Source: Streptomyces cyaneochromogenes (GTDB lineage Bacteria > Actinomycetota > Actinomycetes > Streptomycetales > Streptomycetaceae). Taken from it: a DNA stretch of 64,000 nucleotides. The notes under the pieces were generated by a model, which saw only the letters and a program-made list of their open reading frames with translations, was not told the DNA's origin and searched no databases. Each line of letters begins with the position of its first letter. The first letter of the stretch is position 1. Where the stretch lies: assembly GCF_003963535.1 (NCBI RefSeq), contig NZ_CP034539.1, positions 3,844,001-3,908,000 on the forward strand, in the 5' to 3' direction. Below, in pieces: positions 15,794-24,657 of this stretch. The position numbers and the translations under genes are program-made.

Positions 15794-17266
15794 ATGATGC
15801 GACGCAGAACTCTGCTGGCGGCGACAGGCGGCGCCCTCCTCGGCAGCGCCCTGGCGACGGGCACCGCACACGCGGACGCGACCATCGCCGTCAACCCCGG
15901 CACGTCGTACGGCACCTGGGAGGGCTGGGGTACCTCCCTGGCCTGGTGGGCCAACGTCTTCGGCAACCGGAACGACTTCGCCGACCTCTTCTTCACCACC
16001 AACTCGGTGACCTACAACGGCACGACCCTCCCCGGCCTCGGCCTCAACATCGCCCGCTACAACCTCGGCGCGTGCAGCTGGAACAGCGTGAACGGCGAGT
16101 CGATGGTCGAGTCGCCGAACATCCCCGCCTTCAAGCAGATCGAGGGCTTCTGGCAGGACTGGAACAACGAGGACCCCACCTCCTCGGCCTGGGACTGGAC
16201 GGCGGACGCGACCCAGCGGGCGATGCTGCAGAAGGCGACGGCGCGCGGCGCGACCACGGAACTCTTCGCCAACTCCCCCATGTGGTGGATGTGTTCCAAC
16301 CACAACCCGTCCGGCGCGGCCGGCGGCGGCAACAACCTGCAGACCTGGAACTACCGCCAGCACGCGTCGCATTTGGCGGCGACGGCGTTGTACGCGAAGT
16401 CGAACTGGGGCGTGAACTTCGCGACGGTCGACCCCTTCAACGAGCCGGCCTCCAGCTGGTGGACCGCCACCGGCACCCAGGAGGGCTGCCACATGGACCC
16501 GGCGGTCCAGGCGGCCGTCCTCCCGTACATGCGCAGCGAGTTGGACAAGCGGGGCCTGTCGTCCGTACGGATCTCGGCGTCGGACGAGACGAACTACGAC
16601 ACGGCCCGCTCGACCTGGTCCTCCTTCAACTCCTCCACAAAGGCCCTGGTCAGCCAGGTCAACGTGCACGGCTACCAGGGCTCGGGCGGCCGCCGCGACC
16701 TGCTCTACACGGACGTGGTGACGACATCCGGCAAGAAGCTGTGGAACTCGGAGACGGGCGACGGCGACGGCACCGGCCTCACCCTGGCCTCCAACCTCTG
16801 CTACGACTTCCGCTGGCTGCACCCGACGGCCTGGTGCTACTGGCAGGTCATGGACCCGACGACGGGCTGGGCGCTGATCGCGTACGACGCGAACACCCTC
16901 CAGCCGACGACCGTCCAGACCAAGTACTACGTGATGGCCCAGTTCAGCCGCCACATCCGCCCCGGAATGCGCATCCTCGACACGGGCGTGAGCTACGCGG
17001 CGGCGGCCTACGACGCGTCGGCCCGCCGCCTGGTGATCGTGGCGGTGAACACGTCGACGTCGGCCCAGACGTTGACCTTCGACCTGTCCCGCTTCACGAC
17101 GGTGAGCGGCGGCTCGGGCGGGCTGGTCCCGCGCTGGAACACGGTGACGACGGGCGGCGATCAATATCGGTCGTACTCGAACACGTTCCTGAGCGGGAAA
17201 TCGGTGGCGGTGCCCTTCGCGGCGCAGTCCGTGCAGACGTTGCAGATCGACGGGGTGGTGATCTGA
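15794..17266 (+). CDS. Tat-exported glycoside hydrolase family 30 (endo-beta-1,6-galactanase-like)
   Basis: 490 residues from the first ATG of a pair, with GGAG about 6 bp upstream. The N-terminus M-M-R-R-R-T-L-L-A-A-T-G-G is a Tat-like signal ending A-H-A near residue 27. The (beta/alpha)8 domain begins F/W-E-G-W-G-T-S-L-A-W-W. The acid/base Glu217 lies in D-P-F-N-E-P and the nucleophile Glu320 in L-W-N-S-E-T. A small beta domain covers about residues 400-490. The W-W-A-N start and the N-H-N-P-S-G-A-A-G-G-G-N-N-L loop resemble GH30 subfamily 5 enzymes acting on beta-1,6-galactan of plant arabinogalactan. The enzyme would work outside the cell. Confidence 0.87.
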   Translation: MMRRRTLLAATGGALLGSALATGTAHADATIAVNPGTSYGTWEGWGTSLAWWANVFGNRNDFADLFFTTNSVTYNGTTLPGLGLNIARYNLGACSWNSVNGESMVESPNIPAFKQIEGFWQDWNNEDPTSSAWDWTADATQRAMLQKATARGATTELFANSPMWWMCSNHNPSGAAGGGNNLQTWNYRQHASHLAATALYAKSNWGVNFATVDPFNEPASSWWTATGTQEGCHMDPAVQAAVLPYMRSELDKRGLSSVRISASDETNYDTARSTWSSFNSSTKALVSQVNVHGYQGSGGRRDLLYTDVVTTSGKKLWNSETGDGDGTGLTLASNLCYDFRWLHPTAWCYWQVMDPTTGWALIAYDANTLQPTTVQTKYYVMAQFSRHIRPGMRILDTGVSYAAAAYDASARRLVIVAVNTSTSAQTLTFDLSRFTTVSGGSGGLVPRWNTVTTGGDQYRSYSNTFLSGKSVAVPFAAQSVQTLQIDGVVI

Positions 17267-17271
17267 CGCAA

Positions 17272-17357
17272 GAGGGAGAGGGAGTGGGAGACGGAGAGGG
17301 AGTGGGAGACGGAGACGGAGACGGAGACGGAGAGGGAGAGGGAGAGGGAGAGGGAGT
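17272..17357 (+). repeat. Hexanucleotide microsatellite (GAGGGA/GACGGA)
   Basis: About 14 copies of a 6-bp purine-rich unit (GAGGGA, GACGGA, GAGTGG variants) start right after the GH30 stop codon. The remaining sequence to 17681 shows no gene. The strict purine strand could form triplex or slipped structures and might serve as a roadblock or terminator; that is inference. Confidence 0.9.
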
Positions 17358-17681
17358 CGAAAGCGAGCGCGGGCGCCGCCCCGGCCTGCTGGCGCCCGCG
17401 TTGGTCAACCTGGCCCTGGGCGTGCGTGGACGTCCTGGGCCCACGCCGCCGCGGCGAGGACCGCCCCGGCAGATGGCCGGCAGCGGCGACCCTGATCCCG
17501 GTGCCGTTGCTGGTACTGCTGTGCCTGGCGAAGACCTGAAGGACACCAGGACACCACCACGGCACAACCACGCCACAGCCACGGCACCCTCCGCCGGCCA
17601 CGGCCTCGACCAGGCAATATCTGCACCCTCATCTCCCCTCCCTTCTCTCCTCCGTCAGCCGTGGGCAGTACGGTGTCCCCC

Positions 17682-18704
17682 ATGCGCCCCGACACGCCTG
17701 CCGAAAACGTCGACCACCCCGCTGAAGCGGCACGCCTGGAGCGAACCGCCGGCCTCTACCCCGAGGACGCCGAGGCCCTTCTCCTCCAGGCCGCGGCCCA
17801 CCTGGAACTGTCCGGCGACCGCCCCGCCGCCACCGCGCTCTACGACAGCCTGCTGTCGTCCGCTGCCGGCCTGGAGAACCCCCACCTGGTACGAGCCCTG
17901 AAGGCATCGAACCTCTGGGAGTACGGCCACGAGGCGGAGGCGAGGGCGATCATCGAAGGCGTCCGAGCCGCTTCCCCGCGGGACCCGGCGCCATGGGTGA
18001 TCGTCGCGGAGGCCCTGGAGTCGCACGACGAGCTGGAGCAGGCGCAGGAGACGTTCACCGAGGGAGCCCGCCTCCTCCTGACGGACGTGCCGGAACCGCC
18101 GTACTCGACGCATCCGCTGCTGTTCGGCCGCCATCGCGTACGCCGCATGCTGGGCCTGCCCCACGACGACTGGGACACCCTGGCCGACACCCTCCACTCC
18201 ATGCCGATCTCCCTGGACGAACTCCACGACCCCAAGCGCGTCTGGTCCCTGGGTTCGGACAACCCGGCGGAACTGGAGGCGGAGATCTCACGGCTCCGCG
18301 CGGAACTGGGCGCGTACCGGGAGGCACTGTCCCGCCCGTTCCCGGTGGCGGTGCTGCACTGGACGGTCGGGGAACTGGAGGAACTGGTCGAGGCGTACCC
18401 GACCCTGACCGAGGAGTACCCCTCCCATGAGGAGCACCTCACGACGATAGAGGCATCACTGAGGGAGCTCTCCGCCTCCGGCACCCCGAACCTGGGCATC
18501 GTGACGGGCACGGTGCCGTCGTACGAGGCGTTCGCGGCGTCGGAAGGGGCATCGCCGGGGGACGCGACGTTGCTGCCGCAGTATGCGACGACGTTGGCGG
18601 CGCGGGGGCGGGCTGTGGCTTGGCCGCCGCAGCGGGGGGCGGTTTGTTGGTGCGGTTCGGGACAGCCGTACGACGCCTGCCACGGAGTGGAACAGCAGGA
18701 CTAG
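17682..18704 (+). CDS. TPR-like protein with C-terminal SEC-C zinc motif
   Basis: 340 residues. Helical repeats rich in Ala, Leu and Glu cover about residues 10-140 (E-A-A-R-L-E-R-T-A-G-L-Y-P-E-D-A-E-A-L-L-L-Q-A-A type), like a tetratricopeptide fold, and a Glu/Leu-rich coiled segment lies near residues 190-260. The last 20 residues carry a SEC-C motif, C322-W-C324-G-S-G-x7-C333-H334, a zinc-binding tail also found on SecA. No ribosome binding site is obvious, so a leaderless transcript is possible. Function unknown; adaptor or protein-quality role is only suggested by the motif. Confidence 0.8.
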   Translation: MRPDTPAENVDHPAEAARLERTAGLYPEDAEALLLQAAAHLELSGDRPAATALYDSLLSSAAGLENPHLVRALKASNLWEYGHEAEARAIIEGVRAASPRDPAPWVIVAEALESHDELEQAQETFTEGARLLLTDVPEPPYSTHPLLFGRHRVRRMLGLPHDDWDTLADTLHSMPISLDELHDPKRVWSLGSDNPAELEAEISRLRAELGAYREALSRPFPVAVLHWTVGELEELVEAYPTLTEEYPSHEEHLTTIEASLRELSASGTPNLGIVTGTVPSYEAFAASEGASPGDATLLPQYATTLAARGRAVAWPPQRGAVCWCGSGQPYDACHGVEQQD

Positions 18705-18923
18705 TGCAGCTCTGCTGGAGCTCTTAGGCAGCCGGATTCAGCCGGCTCGCCCCGCACGCTTGCCTGCGCACAGCACCCTTGAGGCGGCTCGCGGAGGCAC
18801 GACACTGGCAAAGAAGCGGGCGGCCCGCAGAGCACCTACAGAGAAACCCAAGCCGTCCATGGGGAGTGTCAGCGTCACCTGCTACAACAGAGCCATTGCT
18901 GTGTGGGGATTGGGGAAAACAGC

Positions 18924-21900
18924 GTGGCTCAGCCGAGGGATCTTTCGCAGCCTGTCGCGGGTGTTTACGAGGAACTCGTCACCCAAAGCATGCATGAACA
19001 GATGGAGCAGTTGAACGCAGCAGGTTGGAAAGCCATCGATGACGAGGTCAGCGAAGAATCGTCCCCCCATGTGCTCGCCCGGCACATCAGTCAGGCCGTA
19101 AGTCGACGACTCAGTCAGCTGCCGCCTGACCAGCGCGTCGCCGTAGCAAACCAGATCATCGGGGCACTCTCATCCGACCCCTCCGGCCTTGAAAACAGCG
19201 ATGGGGCCGAGCTCATCGCCGATGGACCCCGCCAGCTCCTCGCCCTGGCCGAGAAGGAAGCTCCCGGGGTCTACGCGATACGCCCGCTCACGCCGCTATC
19301 GGAGACCGCGCTCATCACCAACTCCCCTGAGGATCCAAACCTCGGTAGTGAGTTGCGCGCTGAGCTAGCAACTGCTGACCGCATTGACCTGATCTGCGCC
19401 TTCGTGAAGTGGTACGGCCTCCGAGTACTCGAAGACTCTCTGCGCGCTGCCGCGGAACGCGGTGTGCCCATCCGAGTCATCACAACCACATACATCGGGG
19501 CAACTGACCGACATGCACTCGACCGACTCGTCCGTGACTTCGGTGCTGAGGTGAAGGTCAACTACGAGATCCGTTCGACACGCCTCCATGCAAAAGCCTG
19601 GCTGTTCCGCCGCAAGAGCGGCTTCGATACGGCCTATGTCGGCAGCTCCAACCTCTCAAAGGCCGCATTGCTCGACGGCCTGGAGTGGAACGTTCGCCTA
19701 TCGTCAGTGGCCACTCCGGCTGTGCTCAACAAGTTCGAGGCCACCTTCGACGCGTATTGGAACGACATCGCTTTTGAGCCCTACAACCCGGATCTCGACG
19801 CCCACAAGTTGGACGAAGCACTGCTCCTGGCAGGCGGGTCGTCGGCCAGCCAAGACTCCAAAATCAGTCTCTCTGGACTGGAAGTTCGGCCCCACCCACA
19901 CCAGGCCGACATGCTGGAGCGGCTGCGTGTCGCGCGTGAGGTTCACGGTCACCGGCACAACTTGCTAGTTGCCGCAACCGGTACGGGCAAGACAGTCATG
20001 GCCGCCCTTGACTACCGCAATCTGCACAAAGAGTGGGGCGGCAAGCAGTACCCGCGGCTTCTCTTTGTGGCGCACCGCAAGGAGATCCTGAAGCAGTCGC
20101 TGCGCATGTACCGCGAAGTACTCGATGACGCATCCTTCGGCGAAGCGCTCTTCAGCGGCGAGCTGCCACGCGACTGGAAGCACGTCTTCGCAAGCGTCCA
20201 ATCGCTCACCGACCAGCGCCTCGACCAGTTCGCCCCGGAACACTTCGACATCATCGTCATCGACGAGTTCCATCATGCGACGGCTACGACGTATCGCCGC
20301 GTTCTCAACCACTTCAGGCCGAAGCAGCTCCTCGGCCTGACCGCCACCCCCGAACGCGCCGACGGACTAAACGTCCAGGACACATTCTTTGAGGGACGGA
20401 TTGCCGCCGAGATGCGGCTATGGGAGGCCCTCGACAACAACCTCCTCTGCCCGTTCCACTACTTCGGAGTGCCCGACGGCACGGACCTAACCCGCCTCAA
20501 CTGGCGTTCTGGTGCATACGACCAGGGCCAACTCGGCGACTTGTTCTCCGCCGACCATGCCCGGGCCCGTATCGTCATCAAGCAGGTACGGGACAAAGTG
20601 TCCGACCCGATGGGCATGCGGGCTCTCGGCTTCTGCGTCAGCAGGAAGCACGCTCACTTCATGGCGAAGTGCTTCCAAGATGCAGGCTTCAAAGCTGCGG
20701 CCCTGGACAGCGCGTCGAAGCCCGAGGTCCGCGACCAAGTTCTGTCTCAACTCAAGTCCGGAGAGATCCAAGTTATCTTCTCCGTAGACCTCTTCAACGA
20801 GGGCTTGGACATCCCTGACGTCGATACGCTGCTTCTCCTCCGCCCAACGAGCAGCGCCACCGTCTTCCTTCAGCAACTCGGTCGAGGCCTGCGCCGCACG
20901 CCGAACAAGCCCGTGCTCACTGTGCTCGACTTCATCGGACAGCATCGTGCCGAGTTCCGCTTCGAGGAGCAGTTCCGCGCGATGACCAACCTGTCTCGTA
21001 ACCGGCTCCTTGAGCATGCTGAGCACGACTTCCCTCTCCTCCCGTCCGGCTGCCAGATCATCCTGGAAGGCAAGTCCAAGGACCTAATTCTGGGCAACAT
21101 CCGTACCCAGCTCAAGGCGACCGTCCAGACCCTCGCTAAGGAGGTTAGATCCTTCGACACGCCTCTCCTTGCGGACTATCTCAGGGAGAGTCGTCGCGAA
21201 ATCAGGGAGTTGTACAAGTCAAGCAACTCATGGACGTCTGTGCTACGCCGAGCCGGCCTGGCAGACCTGCCTGAACAGCCTGGCGAGGAAGATCTACTGA
21301 AGCGTGTGCAAGCTTTCCTGCACGTCGATGACCGTGAACGTGCTGAGGCATATACCCGCCTGTTGAGCGATGACGCTCCAAGCTATGAGTCGCTGAATGC
21401 ACGAGACCAAGCCTACGCGCGCATGCTCTTCTTCAACCTTTGGGACAAGGCTGGTGGATTCAACTCCTACATGCAGGGGCTTGAATCACTCCGTGAGCAG
21501 CGATCCCTCCGTAGCGAACTTCGGCAGGTACTCGACCACGTGATGGGGCAGGCCGACCACTTCCCCATTCCTTTGGAGGGCCCACACGCACACATCCCTT
21601 TGAAAATCCACAGCGCGTACAACCGCTCGGAGATTCTGGCAGCGCTTGGCGTAGCCCGCCTCGGCGGTCAGATGCCTGGTTCCTTTGCGCAGGGTGTCCT
21701 GTGGGACGAGTCGAACCAGACGGATGCACTGCTGATCACTCTCGAGAAGAACGAGAAGGACTTCTCCCCAACTGTCCGGTACAAGGACTACGCGTTGACT
21801 CCCTCCCTCTTCCACTGGGAGTCGCAGAGCACAACCGCAGACACCTCGCGCACAGGCCTGCGATACCAGCAGCACAGCCAACGCGGAAGCCACGTGCTGC

Positions 21901-22073
21901 TGTTCATGCGGCGCTACAAGGACACCGACATAGGCAAGGCCCAACCCTGGATGTTGCTCGGCCCGGCTACCTATGTCCAGCACGAGGGGAGTAAGCCCAT
22001 GGCCATCACCTGGCGACTGCATTACGAGCTGCCAGCGGATGTGTGGTCGTACTCGGCCATTGCTGCGGGCTAG
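18924..22073 (+). CDS. PLD-nuclease / SF2 helicase / DUF3427 fusion protein
   Basis: 1049 residues. The GTG at 18924 is preferred because GGGGA lies 7 bp upstream and homologues begin near G-V-Y-E-E-L-V-T; an upstream GTG at 18903 is in frame. Domains in order: N-terminal helical region (1-120); phospholipase-D-type nuclease with H222-x-K224 and G-S-S-N near 241; superfamily 2 helicase with Walker A A-T-G-T-G-K-T (351-357), Walker B D-E-F-H-H (447-451), T-A-T-P-E and motif VI Q-Q-L-G-R-G-L-R-R (650-658); then a DUF3427-type C-terminal region (about 700-1049). Such fusions occur in defence-rich islands. Base composition is clearly lower in GC than the flanks, which points to transfer. Likely a DNA-acting anti-phage or anti-plasmid protein; not proven. 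Confidence 0.85.
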   Translation: MAQPRDLSQPVAGVYEELVTQSMHEQMEQLNAAGWKAIDDEVSEESSPHVLARHISQAVSRRLSQLPPDQRVAVANQIIGALSSDPSGLENSDGAELIADGPRQLLALAEKEAPGVYAIRPLTPLSETALITNSPEDPNLGSELRAELATADRIDLICAFVKWYGLRVLEDSLRAAAERGVPIRVITTTYIGATDRHALDRLVRDFGAEVKVNYEIRSTRLHAKAWLFRRKSGFDTAYVGSSNLSKAALLDGLEWNVRLSSVATPAVLNKFEATFDAYWNDIAFEPYNPDLDAHKLDEALLLAGGSSASQDSKISLSGLEVRPHPHQADMLERLRVAREVHGHRHNLLVAATGTGKTVMAALDYRNLHKEWGGKQYPRLLFVAHRKEILKQSLRMYREVLDDASFGEALFSGELPRDWKHVFASVQSLTDQRLDQFAPEHFDIIVIDEFHHATATTYRRVLNHFRPKQLLGLTATPERADGLNVQDTFFEGRIAAEMRLWEALDNNLLCPFHYFGVPDGTDLTRLNWRSGAYDQGQLGDLFSADHARARIVIKQVRDKVSDPMGMRALGFCVSRKHAHFMAKCFQDAGFKAAALDSASKPEVRDQVLSQLKSGEIQVIFSVDLFNEGLDIPDVDTLLLLRPTSSATVFLQQLGRGLRRTPNKPVLTVLDFIGQHRAEFRFEEQFRAMTNLSRNRLLEHAEHDFPLLPSGCQIILEGKSKDLILGNIRTQLKATVQTLAKEVRSFDTPLLADYLRESRREIRELYKSSNSWTSVLRRAGLADLPEQPGEEDLLKRVQAFLHVDDRERAEAYTRLLSDDAPSYESLNARDQAYARMLFFNLWDKAGGFNSYMQGLESLREQRSLRSELRQVLDHVMGQADHFPIPLEGPHAHIPLKIHSAYNRSEILAALGVARLGGQMPGSFAQGVLWDESNQTDALLITLEKNEKDFSPTVRYKDYALTPSLFHWESQSTTADTSRTGLRYQQHSQRGSHVLLFMRRYKDTDIGKAQPWMLLGPATYVQHEGSKPMAITWRLHYELPADVWSYSAIAAG

Positions 22074-22085
22074 CAGACCGGACGC

Positions 22086-22757
22086 TCAGACAACCTCGCC
22101 GACCTCAGCCTCGAAGTGAGACTGCGCCCGGTCGAGTACGTCATCGGGGTCAAAGCCGTGTGCACGCAACCAGTGCAGCATGTCGGCCATGACCCCGATG
22201 GCAGCATCCTCCGCCACGGCCATGCTCAGCACACTGCCCTCACCAGGCACGGGTCCACCGTGCGGGAGTCGCCACGATCCGTACAGGTCAAGAATGGCCT
22301 CGGCCCGCGTGACACGGGGCCCAGTCGCCTGACCGCCGGCAGAGGAGGAGTCGACAGCAAGCTCACACCACACCACCTTGGAACGCCCTCGCGGCTCCAC
22401 GCCCCACCTGTGTTCGGACAGGGCATCGACGAGTGCCATTCCTCGACCCGACTCCAGCGCACTACTTGCAGCGAGCAAGGTAGGCAACGCCCTCGCATCA
22501 CAGTCCTCGATTTCCAGACGTAGATACGGCCCGCTGAGCGCTAGGCGCAGCGTGGCGGGGGTTCCCTGACCTACATGCTGGATGACGTTGGTCGCCAGCT
22601 CCGACAGGCAAATCTCCGCCGCATCAACATGCTCGCGCAGCCCCCAAAGGATGAGCTGGAGCTTCAGCGTCCTCCTCAGCTGGGAGAGTTCACTCGCCTG
22701 AGCAACGAACTGTTGCACCCAGGGCTCCCGCCCGACGCAACCGTTCACGTAGATCAT
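22086..22757 (-). CDS. ATP-binding regulatory protein (HATPase_c, RsbW-like)
   Basis: 223 residues from the ATG at 22755-22757. The GHKL ATPase N-box reads E-I-C-L-S-E-L-A-T-N-V-I-Q-H-V near residue 45, and the G-R-G-M-A-L-V-D block near residue 110 is the G1 region of RsbW-type anti-sigma kinases. The C-terminal third (about 150-223) has no recognised domain. In Streptomyces such proteins sit beside a WhiJ-type HTH gene and a DUF397 gene, as here. It would modulate a regulator in the cytoplasm. Confidence 0.85.
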   Translation of the reverse strand: MIYVNGCVGREPWVQQFVAQASELSQLRRTLKLQLILWGLREHVDAAEICLSELATNVIQHVGQGTPATLRLALSGPYLRLEIEDCDARALPTLLAASSALESGRGMALVDALSEHRWGVEPRGRSKVVWCELAVDSSSAGGQATGPRVTRAEAILDLYGSWRLPHGGPVPGEGSVLSMAVAEDAAIGVMADMLHWLRAHGFDPDDVLDRAQSHFEAEVGEVV

Positions 22758-22781
22758 CTCCGACCACCTTTCACGCGCTTC

Positions 22782-22855
22782 GTTGCACACCGTGCATGCG
22801 GCGATGACTCTTAGTGAGAGAGTTGCAGTGCACGTCCCGCCGTGCAACATGCATG
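22782..22855. promoter_or_regulatory. Cluster of GTTGCAC/GTGCAAC motifs in the divergent promoter region
   Basis: Three related motifs occur in 74 bp: GTTGCACACCGTGCATG (22782-22798), GTTGCAGTGCAC (22822-22833, itself TGCAgTGCA symmetric) and CGTGCAACATGCATG (22841-22855, inverted). They lie between the ATP-binding gene and the HTH gene and are good candidates for the binding site of the HTH protein. Confidence 0.5.
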
Positions 22856-22937
22856 AGGGGATTCCCCCTATAGGGTGATTGGCCTTTCGCGCCCCTTCCG
22901 ATGGGATGGAACATCCGCTAGCCCTCGAGGAGTTGAC

Positions 22938-23786
22938 ATGGCCGGATCCCCCACGGCTCGACGTCGCCGTCTTGCGATCGAGCTCAAGCGTCTGCGCGAA
23001 GAGAGCCGCCTGACGTGCAGCCAAGTGGGCAAGCAGCTGGACTGGAGCAGTTCCAAAGTCAGCCGCATGGAGACAGGGCAAGGGCGCGTCCAACCCTCAG
23101 ACGTCGACGCCCTCTGCCGCCTCTACGCGACTCCCGATGATCTGCGTGGCCTCCTAAAGGAGCTGGCCAAGGAGTCAAAGACGAAGGGGTGGTGGCACGC
23201 GCACGGCGATGCGATCCCCGCTTGGTTCTCGGTGTATGTCGGCCTCGAACAGGCAGTTTCCGACCTGCGCACCTATCACGCCGAGTTCATCCCAGGCCTG
23301 CTGCAAACACATGAGTACGCCGCCGAACTGAGTCGGGCGTGGGTTGACCACACTCCCGAGGACATTCAGCGCATGGTCGACGTCCGGATGCGGCGCCAGG
23401 AACTACTCATCAGCGACAGTGCACCCGACTTGTGGGCAGTTGTCCATCAGAGTGCTCTGCTGCACACGATCGGCAGCCGCCAGGTCATGACCCGGCAACT
23501 CGAACGTATGCTGGAAATCCAGAAGCTGAAGAACGTGACCGTCCAGGTCCTGCCGTTCGACGCAGGCGCCTATCCAACCACCGGGTCGTTCACGGTCCTC
23601 GGCTTCCCAGAACAGGAGGACCCAGACTTGGTGTACCGAGAAGGGCTCACCGATTCGGTGTACCTCGAAGAGCCCAAGGACGTAGCCCTCTACACGAAGG
23701 CGTTCGACCATCTCAGGGCCTTGGCACTGAGCCCCCAGCGCTCGGCCTTGCTGATCACAAGACTCCTGGAGGAGAACTCCCGATGA
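22938..23786 (+). CDS. WhiJ-type helix-turn-helix regulator (XRE + DUF5753)
   Basis: 282 residues; GAGGAG lies 5 bp before the ATG at 22938. The N-terminal HTH (about residues 10-70) reads L-K-R-L-R-E-E-S-R-L-T-C-S-Q-V-G-K-Q-L-D-W-S-S-S-K-V-S-R-M-E in two overlapping motifs. Residues 95-275 are a DUF5753 domain (E-F-I-P-G-L-L-Q-T-H-E-Y-A at its start, V-Y-L-E-E-P near its end). The family includes WhiJ, which affects development in S. coelicolor. Its stop overlaps the DUF397 start (ATGA at 23783-23786). Confidence 0.92.
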   Translation: MAGSPTARRRRLAIELKRLREESRLTCSQVGKQLDWSSSKVSRMETGQGRVQPSDVDALCRLYATPDDLRGLLKELAKESKTKGWWHAHGDAIPAWFSVYVGLEQAVSDLRTYHAEFIPGLLQTHEYAAELSRAWVDHTPEDIQRMVDVRMRRQELLISDSAPDLWAVVHQSALLHTIGSRQVMTRQLERMLEIQKLKNVTVQVLPFDAGAYPTTGSFTVLGFPEQEDPDLVYREGLTDSVYLEEPKDVALYTKAFDHLRALALSPQRSALLITRLLEENSR

Positions 23787-23989
23787 TGCCGCCGTCGAGC
23801 ATTCGCTGGCGCAAGAGCAGCTACAGCAACGGCATGGGGGGCGAGTGCTTGGAGCTTGCCGCATTCGCCGGGGCGATCGCGATACGCGACTCCAAGGTCG
23901 CCGAGGGCCCACAGCTCATGCTGAGCACCGCTGCATGGCAGGGCTTTGTGCGGTCCCTGCCATCAGGCAACCAAGAGTCCATTAGCTGA
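23783..23989 (+). CDS. DUF397 small partner protein
   Basis: 68 residues, the start overlapping the HTH gene stop. The DUF397 signature is complete: I-R-W-R-K-S-S-Y-S-N-G-M-G-G-E-C-L-E-L-A at the N-terminus and A-I-R-D-S-K near residue 33. These proteins bind and modulate the neighbouring WhiJ-type regulator. Its 3' end overlaps the convergent gene by 8 bp. Confidence 0.92.
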   Translation: MMPPSSIRWRKSSYSNGMGGECLELAAFAGAIAIRDSKVAEGPQLMLSTAAWQGFVRSLPSGNQESIS

Positions 23990-24557
23990 CTGGCTGCCGC
24001 GGATCACGGACGATTTCTCCAGCTCTCTGGAGGAAGGTGGCGTGGGCCTGCGCCATCTCTCCTCTAGCCCGGTCAAATCCGGTCCAAGCTGCGCTCATCC
24101 CTGTGGAACTTGCGCGCTCCACCTGCAGCAAAGAGCTCACAGCAGCTATCGACTTCTCCGTTACCTCGTAGGCCAACCCATTCGCCTCAATTGGGCCCCA
24201 AAGCGCCAATTGGCTGGTTTTTGCCTGCAAATCGAGCGCACGCTCCCCCAACTCACGCCTTGCTTCCTCGCCAAGCGCAACTCCTTGCCGCACCTCGGGA
24301 GCGATGCGTGCGAGCGCTTCATCGAGAGCGGCAAAAGCCGCGAAGAGAGCAGCAAAAGACTGATGTCGCTGACTGCGCACCCACTGCCAGTGCTCCGCTG
24401 CGGCCTGGCCATGCACTTGCGCTAGCGCCGCCTCAACTGCCTTACGTCCGCCGGCTTCCGCTCCGCTCTTGGCGTACCTACCGGCGATCACAGCCCCGAT
24501 GACTGCAGCTGCGAAAGCGATAACACCCGTGATGAGTGTCCCCGTCACCTCACTCAT
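23982..24557 (-). CDS. Membrane-anchored helical protein, function unknown
   Basis: 191 residues from the ATG at 24555-24557. One membrane helix (about residues 5-27, rich in Ala, Val, Ile) is followed by a G-R-Y-A-K-S-G turn and a long Ala/Glu/Gln-rich helical region that could form a coiled coil (about residues 35-185). No enzymatic motif. It is convergent with DUF397 (8-bp overlap) and divergent from the SRA-like gene (100-bp gap). Within a putative defence island it could be a membrane effector, but no sequence feature proves this. Confidence 0.7.
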   Translation of the reverse strand: MSEVTGTLITGVIAFAAAVIGAVIAGRYAKSGAEAGGRKAVEAALAQVHGQAAAEHWQWVRSQRHQSFAALFAAFAALDEALARIAPEVRQGVALGEEARRELGERALDLQAKTSQLALWGPIEANGLAYEVTEKSIAAVSSLLQVERASSTGMSAAWTGFDRARGEMAQAHATFLQRAGEIVRDPRQPVS

Positions 24558-24657
24558 CACACCATCCTCGCCTGCGCCTGGCGCTGCCACAACGGCCCCC
24601 AGGCAATCCACATCACCTGCCGCACTCCACCAACACTGAACGCACTAACCTCGACCC

